Assembly: GCF_030362935.1 (NCBI RefSeq)
Contig: NZ_JAUCDY010000016.1
Location: 1-58,548 of the forward strand
From: Thiopseudomonas acetoxidans
Lineage (GTDB): Bacteria > Pseudomonadota > Gammaproteobacteria > Pseudomonadales > Pseudomonadaceae
Length of the DNA: 58,548 nt
Direction: 5' to 3'
Shown here: positions 33,145-42,988 of the stretch, in pieces
Numbering within the stretch: the stretch's first letter is position 1
How the letters are laid out: each line of letters opens with the position of its first letter
Made by a program: the position numbers and the translations under genes
Notes under the pieces: model-generated
The model's database searches: none
The model's input: the letters and a program-made list of their open reading frames with translations, nothing else
Told to the model about the DNA's origin: nothing

Positions 33145-35763
33145 CTAGTTAGCCACTATATTAACCAGTTTTCCGGGTACCACAATGACTTTACCTACGG
33201 TCAGGCCTTCGGTGAAGCGTTGCACGTTTTCGTTATTGCGCGCGCGCTCTTCGATCTCTTCACGACTGGCGCTAGCAGGCACTTCAATATGCCCGCGCAA
33301 CTTACCGTTGACCTGTACTACCAGCGTTAAACTGTCTTGCACTAAGGCCGTTTTGTCGGCCACTGGCCAGCGGGCGTCAATAATAGGTGTGCTGTGTCCC
33401 AGCGCTTGCCAGATTGCATGGCAAATATGCGGAGTAATAGGGGCTAGCAAGAGCGCCACGGTTTCCAGTCCCTCTTGCAGCAGCGCACGGTCTTGCTCGC
33501 TGGCGTGCGGGGCTTTTTCCAGCGCGTTCATCAGGCTCATCACTTGCGCAATGGCGGTGTTGAACTTGTGGTGTTCGCTGATATCACGACTGGCATGTTC
33601 AATCGCTGCATGAATCGCGCGGCGTAACTCTTTTTGCTCACCTGTCAGGTTGCTGGTATCGAGCGCGCCGCCCAAACCCTGGCTGACATGCTTGTGGGTT
33701 AAGCGCCACACCCGACGCAGAAAACGGCTACCGCCTTCCACGCCAGTGTCAGACCATTCCAAGCTCATTTCCGGCGGTGCGGCAAACATCATAAACAGGC
33801 GGCAGGTGTCCGCGCCGTACTGATCGATCATGATTTGCGGGTCCACACCGTTATTTTTTGACTTGGACATTTTCTCGGTGCCACCGATGACCACTGGCTC
33901 GCCATCACTTTTCAGGACTGCGCCCGTGGCTTTGCCTTTGGCATCGTAGGTGACCTCCACCTCGTCTGGGTTGTACCACACGCGTGCGCCGTTGGGCTGC
34001 AGGCGGTAATAGGTATCAGCAATCACCATGCCTTGTGTAAGCAGGTTGGTGAAAGGCTCATCGCTGTCGAGCAAGCCTTCGTCGCGCATCAGTTTGTGGA
34101 AGAAGCGCGCATATAATAGGTGCAAAATCGCGTGTTCAATCCCGCCAATATACTGATCAACCGGCAGCCAGTGGTTGGCAGCGTCTTTATCGACCAGGCT
34201 GTGCTTGCTTTGCGGTGAGGCGTAACGGGCGTAGTACCATGAGGACTCAACAAAGGTGTCCATGGTGTCGGTTTCACGGCGGGCATCAGCGCCACAGTTG
34301 GGGCACTGGCACTGGTAAAACTCCGGCATTTTCGCCAAGGGATTACCGCTGCCATCAGGGATGACGTTTTCGGGTAACACCACAGGCAGCTGATCTTCAG
34401 GCACCGGCACATCGCCACAGCTGGGGCAATGAATAATCGGAATGGGACAGCCCCAGTAACGCTGGCGGCTAATGCCCCAATCGCGCAGACGGAATTGGGT
34501 TTTGCGCTCACCGCTGTTATTGGCTTCTAAATCCGCAACAATGGCGTCAAAAGCAGCTTGGAAGTCTAGGTTGTCATACTTGCCACTGTTAACGGTGACG
34601 ACACCAGTTTTATCCGCGTACCAGTCTTGCCACTGGCTGCTGCTAAATTGCAGCTCAGGGTTGGTGGAGCGGAATACCTGCACAATCGGTAGCTGATACT
34701 GATTAGCAAATTCAAAGTCACGCTCATCGTGGGCGGGAACCGCCATGACCGCGCCTTCGCCATAACCCCAGAGGACATAGTTGGCGACATAAACGGCGAG
34801 TTTATCGCCTGTGAGCGGGTGAATCACAAACTGCCCAGTGGGCATGCCTTTTTTCACCATGGTTGCCATGTCCGCTTCTGCGGTGGAGCTGGTTTGGCAC
34901 TCGGTAATAAAGGCGGCGATGTCTGGATTGGTTTTGGCTGCACGTTGCGCTAAAGGGTGCTCGGCAGCGACGGCGACGTAAGTGGCGCCCATCAGGGTAT
35001 CGGGGCGGGTGGAGTAGACACGCAGCTGGCCGTCGATGCCGACGCTGTCTGCGTCGTAATCAAAGACGATATCGGCACCAAAGCTTTTGCCGATCCAGTT
35101 GCGCTGCATGGTCTTGACCTGCTCGGGCCAGCCGTCCAGCTGGTCTAGGCTGCTGAGCAGTTCTTCGGCGTAAGCGGTGATCTTGAAGTAGTACATGGGG
35201 ATTTCGCGCTTTTCCACCAAGGCTCCGGAACGCCAGCCGCGCCCTTCGATCACCTGCTCGTTGGCTAGCACCGTGTTATCGACGGGGTCCCAGTTCACCG
35301 TGCCTTTTTTCTGATAAATAATGCCTTTCTTATACAGGCGTGTGAACAGCCATTGCTCCCAACGGTAGTAGTCCGGCTTGCAGGTGGTGAGCTCTCGTGA
35401 CCAATCTAGCGCCAAACCCAATTGGTTGAACTGCGCTTTCATGTAGTCAATATTTTGGTAAGTCCAGGCAGCTGGCGCGACTTTGTTTTGAATCGCGGCG
35501 TTTTCTGCCGGCATACCGAAAGCATCCCAACCCATAGGCTGCATCACGTTTTTACCCAGCATGCGCTGGTAACGGCTGATCACATCGCCAATGGTGTAGT
35601 TACGCACATGCCCCATATGCAGGCGGCCACTGGGGTAGGGGAACATGGACAGGCAATAAAAGGTTTCTTTGCCGGGCTGTTCGGTGACTTCAAATGATTT
35701 GTTTTCGGCCCAGTACTGCTGAGCTGAAGTTTCGATGTCGCGAGGTAAATACTGTTCTTGCAT
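33145..35763 (-). CDS. leuS: Leucyl-tRNA synthetase
   Basis: Class I synthetase of 872 residues. The HIGH variant HMGHVRNYTIGD is near the N-terminus, the CP1 editing domain with TGDKLAVYVANYVLWGYGEGAVMAVPAHDERDFEFA follows, then a zinc-type insert (CPSCGDVPVPE, CPNCGA), and KMSKSKNNGVDP. Start chosen as the ATG at 35763 (MQEQYLPRDIE), since the upstream in-frame extension is not family-like. First gene of the leuS-lptE-holA cluster. Confidence 0.97.
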   Translation of the reverse strand: MQEQYLPRDIETSAQQYWAENKSFEVTEQPGKETFYCLSMFPYPSGRLHMGHVRNYTIGDVISRYQRMLGKNVMQPMGWDAFGMPAENAAIQNKVAPAAWTYQNIDYMKAQFNQLGLALDWSRELTTCKPDYYRWEQWLFTRLYKKGIIYQKKGTVNWDPVDNTVLANEQVIEGRGWRSGALVEKREIPMYYFKITAYAEELLSSLDQLDGWPEQVKTMQRNWIGKSFGADIVFDYDADSVGIDGQLRVYSTRPDTLMGATYVAVAAEHPLAQRAAKTNPDIAAFITECQTSSTAEADMATMVKKGMPTGQFVIHPLTGDKLAVYVANYVLWGYGEGAVMAVPAHDERDFEFANQYQLPIVQVFRSTNPELQFSSSQWQDWYADKTGVVTVNSGKYDNLDFQAAFDAIVADLEANNSGERKTQFRLRDWGISRQRYWGCPIPIIHCPSCGDVPVPEDQLPVVLPENVIPDGSGNPLAKMPEFYQCQCPNCGADARRETDTMDTFVESSWYYARYASPQSKHSLVDKDAANHWLPVDQYIGGIEHAILHLLYARFFHKLMRDEGLLDSDEPFTNLLTQGMVIADTYYRLQPNGARVWYNPDEVEVTYDAKGKATGAVLKSDGEPVVIGGTEKMSKSKNNGVDPQIMIDQYGADTCRLFMMFAAPPEMSLEWSDTGVEGGSRFLRRVWRLTHKHVSQGLGGALDTSNLTGEQKELRRAIHAAIEHASRDISEHHKFNTAIAQVMSLMNALEKAPHASEQDRALLQEGLETVALLLAPITPHICHAIWQALGHSTPIIDARWPVADKTALVQDSLTLVVQVNGKLRGHIEVPASASREEIEERARNNENVQRFTEGLTVGKVIVVPGKLVNIVAN

Positions 35764-35874
35764 GATATGTTTTATGTGCTTAAAGTGGCCAAAAAGAATT
35801 TGCCTAGCATACATTAACCAAGGGGTCTGAGGGAAATACAGTGGTTCTGGGATGCCTTGGTATGGTGCGGGCGC

Positions 35875-36645
35875 TTAATTGTTTTTTAGAAATTGGTGCA
35901 GGTAAAGTTTTTGCCCAACCCATTCATTGAGCAGCAGCGAATTTTGCCAAAATGCTTTGCTTTCAGGCAGTAGTCCAAAAGCGGGTCTTTGGTGCGGCAC
36001 GCTGAAAAAACCCATCGGCGCGCTGATTACTTCAAAACCATGCTGCTCAAAGCTCCAGCGGGCACGCGGCATATGCCAAGCATCGGTCACGAGGACGATT
36101 TTTTTAATGCCCAACGGCTGCAGTGTTTTGGCGCTGTATAATGCGTTTTCCCAAGTGGTGCGGCTTTCGCCTTCTAGCCAATGGGTTTCAATGTTGAAAT
36201 CAATGGCTAGCGTCTCACTGCCAATTTGCGCCTCACTAGGTGGCTGGCCGAAGTGCAGACCGCCGCTGATTAAAATCGGTAGTTCAGAAGTTTTAGCCAG
36301 GCGTGAGGCATAGCGTAAACGTTGTTGAGCAAACAACGATGGCTGGTCAGATCCCCAAGCGTCATCAGCCAGTTCGCGCCCGCCACCCAGCACCACAATC
36401 ACATCGGCGTGCTGATCGAGCTGCTCTAATTGTTCAGCAGTCAGCGCGGCTTCGGTTTCTATATGGCGCGCGAAATGCTCGACGCTCGACGGAATGCTCA
36501 GCACGTAAAAAGCTGTCAGGGTAAGCAGGAAAATAAAACTCGCTAAGCGTGGCAGATGTTTGCGCAGCATCCAGCTCAGTAAAAAAAGAAGTATGAGTCC
36601 CGATGGTGGAAAGCCCAGCTGCTTAATAATGTAACGCCATGTCAT
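35875..36645 (-). CDS. YdcF/ElyC-family membrane protein
   Basis: Protein of about 256 residues with two N-terminal membrane helices (SGLILLFLLSWML and FIFLLTLTAFYVLSI) and a DUF218 domain: ADVIVVLGGGRE, LPILISGGL, ESRTTWENALYSAK and KIVLVTDAWHMPRA. E. coli ElyC (YcbC) of this family supports peptidoglycan synthesis at low temperature; the biochemical role is unsettled. The ATG at 36645 follows AGGAA by 8 nt. Confidence 0.85.
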   Translation of the reverse strand: MTWRYIIKQLGFPPSGLILLFLLSWMLRKHLPRLASFIFLLTLTAFYVLSIPSSVEHFARHIETEAALTAEQLEQLDQHADVIVVLGGGRELADDAWGSDQPSLFAQQRLRYASRLAKTSELPILISGGLHFGQPPSEAQIGSETLAIDFNIETHWLEGESRTTWENALYSAKTLQPLGIKKIVLVTDAWHMPRARWSFEQHGFEVISAPMGFFSVPHQRPAFGLLPESKAFWQNSLLLNEWVGQKLYLHQFLKNN

Positions 36646-36759
36646 CAATCTGTTCCTAAAGATGTATCGTCTGCGTATTCTACCTGAATGCTCGTGTGCA
36701 ACACTATTCGGGATTTATTAGGTAGTTATGGCTGGCCGTTATTTTCAAAATCTAAACTA

Positions 36760-37293
36760 CTAAATGAGCTCTTTTATCACTAACTCACAGGTCTGGTTTT
36801 CGGCGGCAATATAAACCGTATCGCCGCTAATGCTGAGCGACCAGTTCATGGTGCGCTCAGTCAGTGAGGCGAGGGTTTGAATTTGCTGCCAGTCAAATTG
36901 GTAAAACTGCACATTTTTAAAGGGGTGCAGCTTGTTCTTGTTCTGTTCCCACCAAACATTGGATTTACTATTGAAGCTATACACCTTAACCCCAGTAGCA
37001 ATGCGACTGGCTTTTTTTATGCGATCGGCTGTTGGCTCGCCTACGTCAACCCATAACGCAATCTGGTCATCAAGCGTCTTCACCCAGATATCAGGCTCTT
37101 CGACCATTGAGAGACCTTTGGTAAAGGTAATATGCTCCTGCGCGTTTAAGCAGTAGGCCACCACTCTTACCATCATCCGTTCGAGGGTTTCCGATGGGTG
37201 TAGGGCAGCAGTGAGATGGGCAGAGTCATAATAGTCGCGGTTGAAGTCAGAGAGAGCGATATGCAGCTTATAGATGGTCGGCTTGGTGGCCAT
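36760..37293 (-). CDS. yaeQ: YaeQ-family protein
   Basis: Protein of 177 residues matching YaeQ from end to end: TIYKLHIALSDFNRDYYDSAHLTAALHPSETLERMMVR, then EEPDIWVKTLDDQIALWVDVGEP and YSFNSKSNVWW. YaeQ has a variant PD-(D/E)xK fold, and its molecular function is not established. It stands alone, divergent from metY. Confidence 0.93.
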   Translation of the reverse strand: MATKPTIYKLHIALSDFNRDYYDSAHLTAALHPSETLERMMVRVVAYCLNAQEHITFTKGLSMVEEPDIWVKTLDDQIALWVDVGEPTADRIKKASRIATGVKVYSFNSKSNVWWEQNKNKLHPFKNVQFYQFDWQQIQTLASLTERTMNWSLSISGDTVYIAAENQTCELVIKELI

Positions 37294-37411
37294 AAGAGTA
37301 ATCTCAGATAATTAAGTCGTGCATCATAACAAAAAGAGCAGCCCTGTCAGGTGTTACACAAATCAAGGCAGAATCAATGTGTTGGAGCCCGAAATTTGGG
37401 TGATAAATACT

Positions 37412-37437
37412 TAGAACAACACAGTAAGTGTGTTCTA
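37412..37437. promoter_or_regulatory. Inverted repeat upstream of metY
   Basis: TAGAAC-a-ACAC pairs with GTGT-GTTCTA around AGTAA, with one bulged A. It lies about 135 nt before the metY start. It could be an operator or a leader hairpin. No known sulphur-metabolism motif was recognised. Confidence 0.3.
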
Positions 37438-37569
37438 CAAAACACGTAACACTGCTGAAATGCGTTAAGCGTATAGAGCTAAAGACAATGGCTGTTTACT
37501 TGACCCATAGCGCGGGTCTAGGCATGCTTGACGGCTTCACTTTAACACCCTACGCACTGAGAAAGTCTT

Positions 37570-38844
37570 ATGAAATTAGAAACCCTTGCGATTCATGCTG
37601 GCTACAAATCTGACCCCACCACTAAATCCGCTGCAGTTCCTATTTATCAAACCACCTCCTACACCTTTGATGACACTCAGCACGGCGCTGATTTGTTTAA
37701 CCTTAAGGTGCCTGGTAATATTTATACTCGCATTACCAACCCCACCAATGATGTGTTAGAGCAGCGTGTGGCAGCGGTTGAGGGCGGTGTAGCAGCACTG
37801 GCGGTCGCTTCCGGTATGGCAGCGATCACTATGAGTATTCAGGCTATTGCTCAGGTGGGCGACAATATTGTTTCGGTCGCTAAGCTGTATGGCGGTACCT
37901 ATAACCTATTTGCACATACCTTCCCGCGCCAAGGTATTGAGGTGCGTTTTGCACCGCATGATGACATTGCCGCATTGGAAAGCTTGATTGATGAAAACAC
38001 TAAAGCTGTATTCTGTGAAAGCATTGGTAACCCATCCGGAAGTTTAGTGGATATTGAGGCTTTGGCTGCAGCAGCGCACCGTCATGGTGTGCCGTTAATT
38101 GTAGACAACACGGTAGCCTCACCCGCATTGTGTCGTCCGATTGAGTATGGCGCAGATATCGTGGTTCATGCACTGACCAAATACATTGGCGGTCATGGCA
38201 CGACCTTAGCAGGTGCTATTGTGGACTCAGGTAAATTCCCTTGGGCAGAACACAAAGAGCGTTTCCCGCTGCTTAATACGCCCGACGCGTCTTACCATGG
38301 CGTGGTGTATACGGAAGCCTTTGGTCCGGCGGCCTTTATCGGCCGTTGCCGTGTAGTGCCTTTGCGTAATATGGGCGCTGCTTTGTCGCCTTTTAATGCC
38401 TTTTTAATTATGCAGGGCTTGGAAACCTTAGCGCTGCGTATGGAGCGTCACTGTGAGAACGCGCAAAAGGTTGCTGAGTTTTTAGCCGCCCACCCACAGG
38501 TAGAGTGGGTTAACTACGCAGGATTACCGGATCATCCTGAGCATGAGTTGGCGAAAAAGTACTACGGCGGTAAGCCTTCGGCCATTCTGTGTTTTGGTAT
38601 TAAAGGTGGCGAGGCGGCGGGTGCACGCTTTATTGATGCCCTGCAAATGATTTACCGCTTAGTGAATATTGGTGATGCGAAAAGTTTAGCTTGTCACCCA
38701 GCCAGTACAACGCACCGTCAGCTGTCGTCTGAAGAAATGGCAACAGCGGGTGTGAGCGCTGACTTAGTGCGCTTATCCATTGGTATTGAACACATCGATG
38801 ATATTTTAGCCGACCTGAGCCAAGCGCTTGAGGTGGCTAAGTAA
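37570..38844 (+). CDS. metY: O-acetylhomoserine sulfhydrylase
   Basis: PLP enzyme of 424 residues of the Cys/Met metabolism family that makes homocysteine from O-acetyl- or O-succinyl-homoserine and sulphide. Seen are YQTTSYTFDDTQHGADLF, GNIYTRITNPTNDVLEQRVA, the PLP lysine in VVHALTKYIGGHG and the C-terminal SIGIEHIDDILADL. A 276-nt upstream gap with an inverted repeat separates it from yaeQ, and no strong ribosome binding site is present. Confidence 0.94.
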   Translation: MKLETLAIHAGYKSDPTTKSAAVPIYQTTSYTFDDTQHGADLFNLKVPGNIYTRITNPTNDVLEQRVAAVEGGVAALAVASGMAAITMSIQAIAQVGDNIVSVAKLYGGTYNLFAHTFPRQGIEVRFAPHDDIAALESLIDENTKAVFCESIGNPSGSLVDIEALAAAAHRHGVPLIVDNTVASPALCRPIEYGADIVVHALTKYIGGHGTTLAGAIVDSGKFPWAEHKERFPLLNTPDASYHGVVYTEAFGPAAFIGRCRVVPLRNMGAALSPFNAFLIMQGLETLALRMERHCENAQKVAEFLAAHPQVEWVNYAGLPDHPEHELAKKYYGGKPSAILCFGIKGGEAAGARFIDALQMIYRLVNIGDAKSLACHPASTTHRQLSSEEMATAGVSADLVRLSIGIEHIDDILADLSQALEVAK

Positions 38845-38915
38845 TTAGCTTATGAGCGCAGCGTATGGGGTTGTCCCGTGCGCTGAGCTTTACGCGTATT
38901 AAGGTGAATTAAGTA

Positions 38916-39725
38916 ATGGCAATTAAGCATATTATGGTGGCGCATGACTTGAGTGAGCATGCGCATATTGCTTTGCAGCGAGCGTGGCATTTGGCTCAGC
39001 AACATGGTGCACGGCTGACTATTTTGCATGTAATGGAAGGTCATCTCCCGCCCGCGGTACTCAAGCAAAACCAAGCTGCCGCAGAAGAACTTATCGGGCA
39101 ACAAATTAGCCGACTGAACGCTCAGGCGGAGCTAATTGTGGTCATTGGTCGTCCAGCGCAAAGCATAGTGGCGCAACAGCGTGCCCGCTCGGTTGATTTG
39201 CTAGTGATGGGTGATCATCATCAGGACTCGCCGCAGTATTTTACCGGTACGACGTTGGAACGTGTCTTACAGCGCAGTTCAGCGCCGGTTTTGTTAGCCG
39301 TCAGCGCAGAGCCTGCGGTGTACCAACAGGCTTTGGTGCCGATGGATTTCTCCCGCTGTGCTTGTAATGCGCTGCATGCCGCTTATGCCTTGCTACCTGA
39401 ATCAGCGACTATCCATGCAGTACATATTTTAGAGCATGCGCACATGCATGCCTGTGATACGGACGAGCATGAATGGCAGGAAGAACTGTTTGCCCAGCTG
39501 ATTGTGGATGAGCAAAAGAAAATGCCAGCGCAGGGTCCAGCGATTAGCCATGCGTTGCATCAGGGTGAGCTACACAGCTGCTTAAGCGAAATTCTCGCGC
39601 AACAAAAACCACAGCTTTTGGCTGTAGGTAAGCATGGTCGTGGAGTGTTGGCGGACGTACTGCTGGGTAGCTTAGCGCAGTATTTTCTTGAGCATCCGCC
39701 TTGTGATGTGTTACTGGTGCGCTAA
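38916..39725 (+). CDS. Tandem universal stress protein
   Basis: Protein of 269 residues made of two UspA domains. The first begins KHIMVAHDLSEHAHIAL and has a degenerate nucleotide loop. The second begins QALVPMDFSRCACNAL and keeps the ATP-type pattern GKHGRG followed by LLGSLAQYF. A histidine-rich segment (HILEHAHMHACDTDEHE) could bind metal. The layout resembles UspE-type proteins, which promote survival under stress and low oxygen. No Anr box was found upstream. Confidence 0.88.
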   Translation: MAIKHIMVAHDLSEHAHIALQRAWHLAQQHGARLTILHVMEGHLPPAVLKQNQAAAEELIGQQISRLNAQAELIVVIGRPAQSIVAQQRARSVDLLVMGDHHQDSPQYFTGTTLERVLQRSSAPVLLAVSAEPAVYQQALVPMDFSRCACNALHAAYALLPESATIHAVHILEHAHMHACDTDEHEWQEELFAQLIVDEQKKMPAQGPAISHALHQGELHSCLSEILAQQKPQLLAVGKHGRGVLADVLLGSLAQYFLEHPPCDVLLVR

Positions 39726-39737
39726 CTTGGCGCTTTG

Positions 39738-41321
39738 TTAATGGTGCTCACGGGTGGCGTGGAATTCTATATCCGGCCAGCGCTCTTCCATCAGATTAAG
39801 GTTAACGCGAGTGGGCGCTAGATAGGTTAAGTGCCCGCCACCGTCAATGGATAGGTGCTCGTGGGCCTTATCCATAAACTCATCTAGTTTTTTCTTGTTA
39901 TCACTGGTTACCCAGCGTGCCGAATAGACGTTGATGGGTTCGTACAAACACTCGACTTTGTATTCTTCTTTTAGGCGGCTAGCAACCACATCAAACTGTA
40001 GAACACCCACCGCGCCGAGAATAATATCGTTGCTGCGCTTGGGGAAAAATACCTGTGTGGCGCCTTCTTCAGCAAGCTGCTGTAAGCCCTGGCGTAACTG
40101 CTTGGATTTGAGTGGATCTTTTAAGCGTACACGGCGGAACAGTTCTGGCGCAAAGTGCGGAATGCCAATAAAGTTCATCTCTTCACCGGCACTGAAGGTA
40201 TCACCAATTTGAATGGTGCCATGGTTGTGCAAGCCAATAATATCGCCCGCATAAGCATCTTCAAGGCGTTCGCGGTCGCTGGAGAAAAAGGTTAGGGCAT
40301 CAGAAATCTTGATGTCTTTTTTAATGCGCACATGGCGCATCTTCATGCCTTGCTCGTATTTGCCCGAGCAAACGCGCATAAAGGCAATACGGTCACGGTG
40401 GCGTGGGTCCATATTGGCCTGAATTTTAAATACGAAGCCGCTAAATACTTCCTCAGAAGGCAGTACTTCGCGCTCTTGCGTCATGCGGGAGAGCGGTGCT
40501 GGTGCCCAATTAACAAAAGCATCGAGCACATGGTTCACACCGAAGTTGCCCAGCGCCGTACCAAAAAACACAGGAGTCATTTCACCGCGTAAGTAAGCAT
40601 CGTGGTCGAACAGATGACAGGCACCCTGTACCAGCTCTAACTCTTCTACATAGTCATCGTAGCGATCGCCCAGCAGTGCGCGCGCCTCAGTACTGTCCAG
40701 TCCTTGAATGATTTTTTCTTCAGTACGCTCGTGACCATGACCGGCGGTATAGACATATATACTGTCGTCGGCGAGGTGGTAGACGCCTTTAAATTCACGG
40801 TAGCAGCCAATCGGCCAAGTAATAGGCGCAGCTTTAATATTAAGGACTTCTTCAATCTCATCCAGCAACTCAATGGGGTCGCGGATGTCGCGGTCCATTT
40901 TGTTGACAAAGCTGATAATGGGCGTGTCACGCAGGCGACACACATTCATCAAAGCGATTGTACGTGGCTCTACCCCTTTACCGCCGTCGATCATCATCAG
41001 CGCACTGTCTACCGCAGTAAGCGTGCGGTAGGTGTCTTCCGAGAAGTCTTCGTGGCCGGGGGTGTCGAGCAGGTTGATCATGTGCTCGCGATAAGGGAAT
41101 TGCATCACTGAGGTGGTAATAGAGATACCACGCTGCTGTTCCATAGCCATCCAGTCTGAGGTGGCGTGACGGTCGGATTTGCGTGATTTAACCGTACCAG
41201 CTACGCTGATGGCTTGCCCCATTAACAGCAGGCGCTCGGTAATGGTGGTTTTACCGGCATCCGGGTGGGAAATAATGGCAAACGTACGGCGTTTGGCAAC
41301 CTCAGCAGCATATCGACTCAT
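39738..41321 (-). CDS. prfC: Peptide chain release factor 3
   Basis: GTPase of 527 residues that recycles RF1 and RF2 after termination. G1 is SHPDAGKTT, G3 DTPGHEDFS and G4 NKMDRD. The RF3-specific RRTFAIISHPDAGKTT opening and RVNLNLMEERWP close to the C-terminus separate it from EF-G. It is convergent with the stress-protein gene. Confidence 0.97.
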   Translation of the reverse strand: MSRYAAEVAKRRTFAIISHPDAGKTTITERLLLMGQAISVAGTVKSRKSDRHATSDWMAMEQQRGISITTSVMQFPYREHMINLLDTPGHEDFSEDTYRTLTAVDSALMMIDGGKGVEPRTIALMNVCRLRDTPIISFVNKMDRDIRDPIELLDEIEEVLNIKAAPITWPIGCYREFKGVYHLADDSIYVYTAGHGHERTEEKIIQGLDSTEARALLGDRYDDYVEELELVQGACHLFDHDAYLRGEMTPVFFGTALGNFGVNHVLDAFVNWAPAPLSRMTQEREVLPSEEVFSGFVFKIQANMDPRHRDRIAFMRVCSGKYEQGMKMRHVRIKKDIKISDALTFFSSDRERLEDAYAGDIIGLHNHGTIQIGDTFSAGEEMNFIGIPHFAPELFRRVRLKDPLKSKQLRQGLQQLAEEGATQVFFPKRSNDIILGAVGVLQFDVVASRLKEEYKVECLYEPINVYSARWVTSDNKKKLDEFMDKAHEHLSIDGGGHLTYLAPTRVNLNLMEERWPDIEFHATREHH

Positions 41322-41444
41322 ATAGGGTGGACTCTAAATTTAACCAGTGAAAATAGCCGCGCATTATAACGGCTTTAGGCCGTTGACGCATACAGGCTTG
41401 CGCAGAGACTTTGTCAAAGGCTAATACTGAGAGTGATTCACTGC

Positions 41445-42029
41445 TTATGCTGAGTGCTGTAAAGGCTGGGCGCGATGCTCTTGCAGTTGGTACAGCCAAG
41501 CAAAACCCTGCTCCCAACGATGATGGCCGGACTGCACGTTGATGTGTCCCACGTTGGGCAAAATTACCGCGGCACTGCCCCAGTGCTCAGCAAATAGCAG
41601 GGCGCGCTGAGCATCTGCTGCATGATCGTTGGTAGAGCCTACGAGTAGGCTAGGAAATGGCAGGCGCTGGGTGGGCATAGGCGCAAAGTTAAGCAGAGCA
41701 GCAGGACAGTCTTGACGCTCAACATCGGCTGGCGCAACCAACAAAGCACCGCGCACTTGTGCCAAAAGTTTGGCTGCTGCTTGCAATGCCCAATGTGCAA
41801 TTGTTACACAGCCCAGACTATGAGCAATGAGCACCACAGGGCGCGAATCAGCGGCAACTGCTTGCTCAAGCTGATCAATCCATGCCTGACGCTGCGGCAA
41901 TAACCAGTCGTCCTGTTCAACGCGGCTGCAATCAGGCAAAACCTGCTGCCAATGAGACTGCCAGTGTGCAGCGCAAGAGCCTTGCCAGCCCGGTACAATC
42001 AGATAACGCACTTGGGTTTCATTGCGCAT
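41445..42029 (-). CDS. RBBP9/YdeN-family alpha/beta hydrolase
   Basis: Serine hydrolase of about 194 residues. LIVPGWQGSCAAHWQSHWQ at the start, the nucleophile elbow AHSLGC with Ser71, an acid residue in DHAAD and the histidine in VGHINVQSGH give a complete catalytic triad. The natural substrate of this family is unknown. The ATG at 42029 follows GGAGAG by 6 nt; an upstream in-frame ATG would add eleven residues. Confidence 0.87.
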   Translation of the reverse strand: MRNETQVRYLIVPGWQGSCAAHWQSHWQQVLPDCSRVEQDDWLLPQRQAWIDQLEQAVAADSRPVVLIAHSLGCVTIAHWALQAAAKLLAQVRGALLVAPADVERQDCPAALLNFAPMPTQRLPFPSLLVGSTNDHAADAQRALLFAEHWGSAAVILPNVGHINVQSGHHRWEQGFAWLYQLQEHRAQPLQHSA

Positions 42030-42101
42030 CAGCGCTCTCCTTGGCAGTGCCCACACCTGCACGGCAATTTTTGGTGGCGTGCAGAGAGGCGGTTTGCTTG
42101 C

Positions 42102-42740
42102 TTAGCGGTTTGGTTGTGGAGTGAGGCGCAAGTAAGGCTTCACGGCGCGATAACCTTTGGGGAAGCGCTTTTGCAATTCAGCCTTGTCCTGAATCGAAGG
42201 CACAATCACCACCTCTTCACCGTCTTCCCAGTTTGCTGGTGTGGCAACTTTGTAGTTATCAGTCAGTTGCAGGGAGTCGATTACCCGCAAAATTTCGTGG
42301 AAGTTTCGACCCGTGCTGGCTGGGTAAGTGATGGTCAGGCGCACTTTTTTATTTGGATCAATAACAAAGAGCGAGCGAACCGTTAGCGTGTTATCAGCGT
42401 TAGGGTGAATTAAGTCATACAGCTGAGAAACCTTACGATCGTCATCGGCTAAAATGGGGAAGTTAACCACGGTGTTTTGTGTTTCGTTAATGTCCTTAAT
42501 CCACTCATGGTGTGAATCCACTGGGTCAACGGATAAAGCAATGGCTTTAACGTTGCGCGCCGCAAATTCATCTTTAAGCTTGGCAGTAAAGCCTAATTCC
42601 GTGGTGCACACAGGTGTGAAGTCGGCTGGATGCGAGAATAATACGCCCCAGCTATCGCCTAGCCATTCGTGAAAGTCGATCAAGCCTTCGCTGGAGTCTT
42701 GCTGAAAGTTTGGTGCGATATCGCCTAGCTGAATACTCAT
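42102..42740 (-). CDS. 1-Cys peroxiredoxin (Prx6-like)
   Basis: Thiol peroxidase of 212 residues. The peroxidatic cysteine is C45 in HPADFTPVCTTELG; no resolving cysteine is seen, as in 1-Cys Prx6 enzymes. The downstream signatures SVDPVDSHHEWIKDINE and RLTITYPASTGRNFHEILRVIDSLQL are typical. The second ATG (42740) has GAGG 8 nt upstream and is preferred to the one two codons earlier. An inverted repeat lies further upstream. Confidence 0.94.
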   Translation of the reverse strand: MSIQLGDIAPNFQQDSSEGLIDFHEWLGDSWGVLFSHPADFTPVCTTELGFTAKLKDEFAARNVKAIALSVDPVDSHHEWIKDINETQNTVVNFPILADDDRKVSQLYDLIHPNADNTLTVRSLFVIDPNKKVRLTITYPASTGRNFHEILRVIDSLQLTDNYKVATPANWEDGEEVVIVPSIQDKAELQKRFPKGYRAVKPYLRLTPQPNR

Positions 42741-42811
42741 TGTCATTACCTCTGTCGTGAATCAGTGGGGTTACTATGCTCTATTCTTGGTTATGCTTAA
42801 AGGAATATAAA

Positions 42812-42852
42812 GCTGTTTGCTTATAGCTAAATAGAATATAAGCAAAGACAGC
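42812..42852. promoter_or_regulatory. Inverted repeat upstream of the peroxiredoxin gene
   Basis: GCTGTTTGCTTATA pairs with TATAAGCAA(AG)ACAGC around an 11-nt AT-rich centre, about 72-112 nt before the peroxiredoxin start. The symmetry suggests an operator. It does not fit the four-box OxyR consensus well. Confidence 0.4.
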
Positions 42853-42988
42853 TGCTTGTAATACGTGCTAGTGTTGAGGGTGATTTAAGCTGTACCAGCA
42901 GTAACGCAGGAAATAAGGCGGTGAAAAATCAATACGCTGCACTGTTGCATTTGTAGCGTAAACCCCATAAAGTTCGCGGCGAACGCTC

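Noticed and set aside
37428..37613. Plus-strand frame overlapping the metY start
   Set aside because: It is out of frame with metY, runs through the leader hairpin and shows no protein-like features.
42812..42852. OxyR site before the peroxiredoxin gene
   Set aside because: Only some ATAG/CTAT-like bases fit; the spacing of the four boxes does not.
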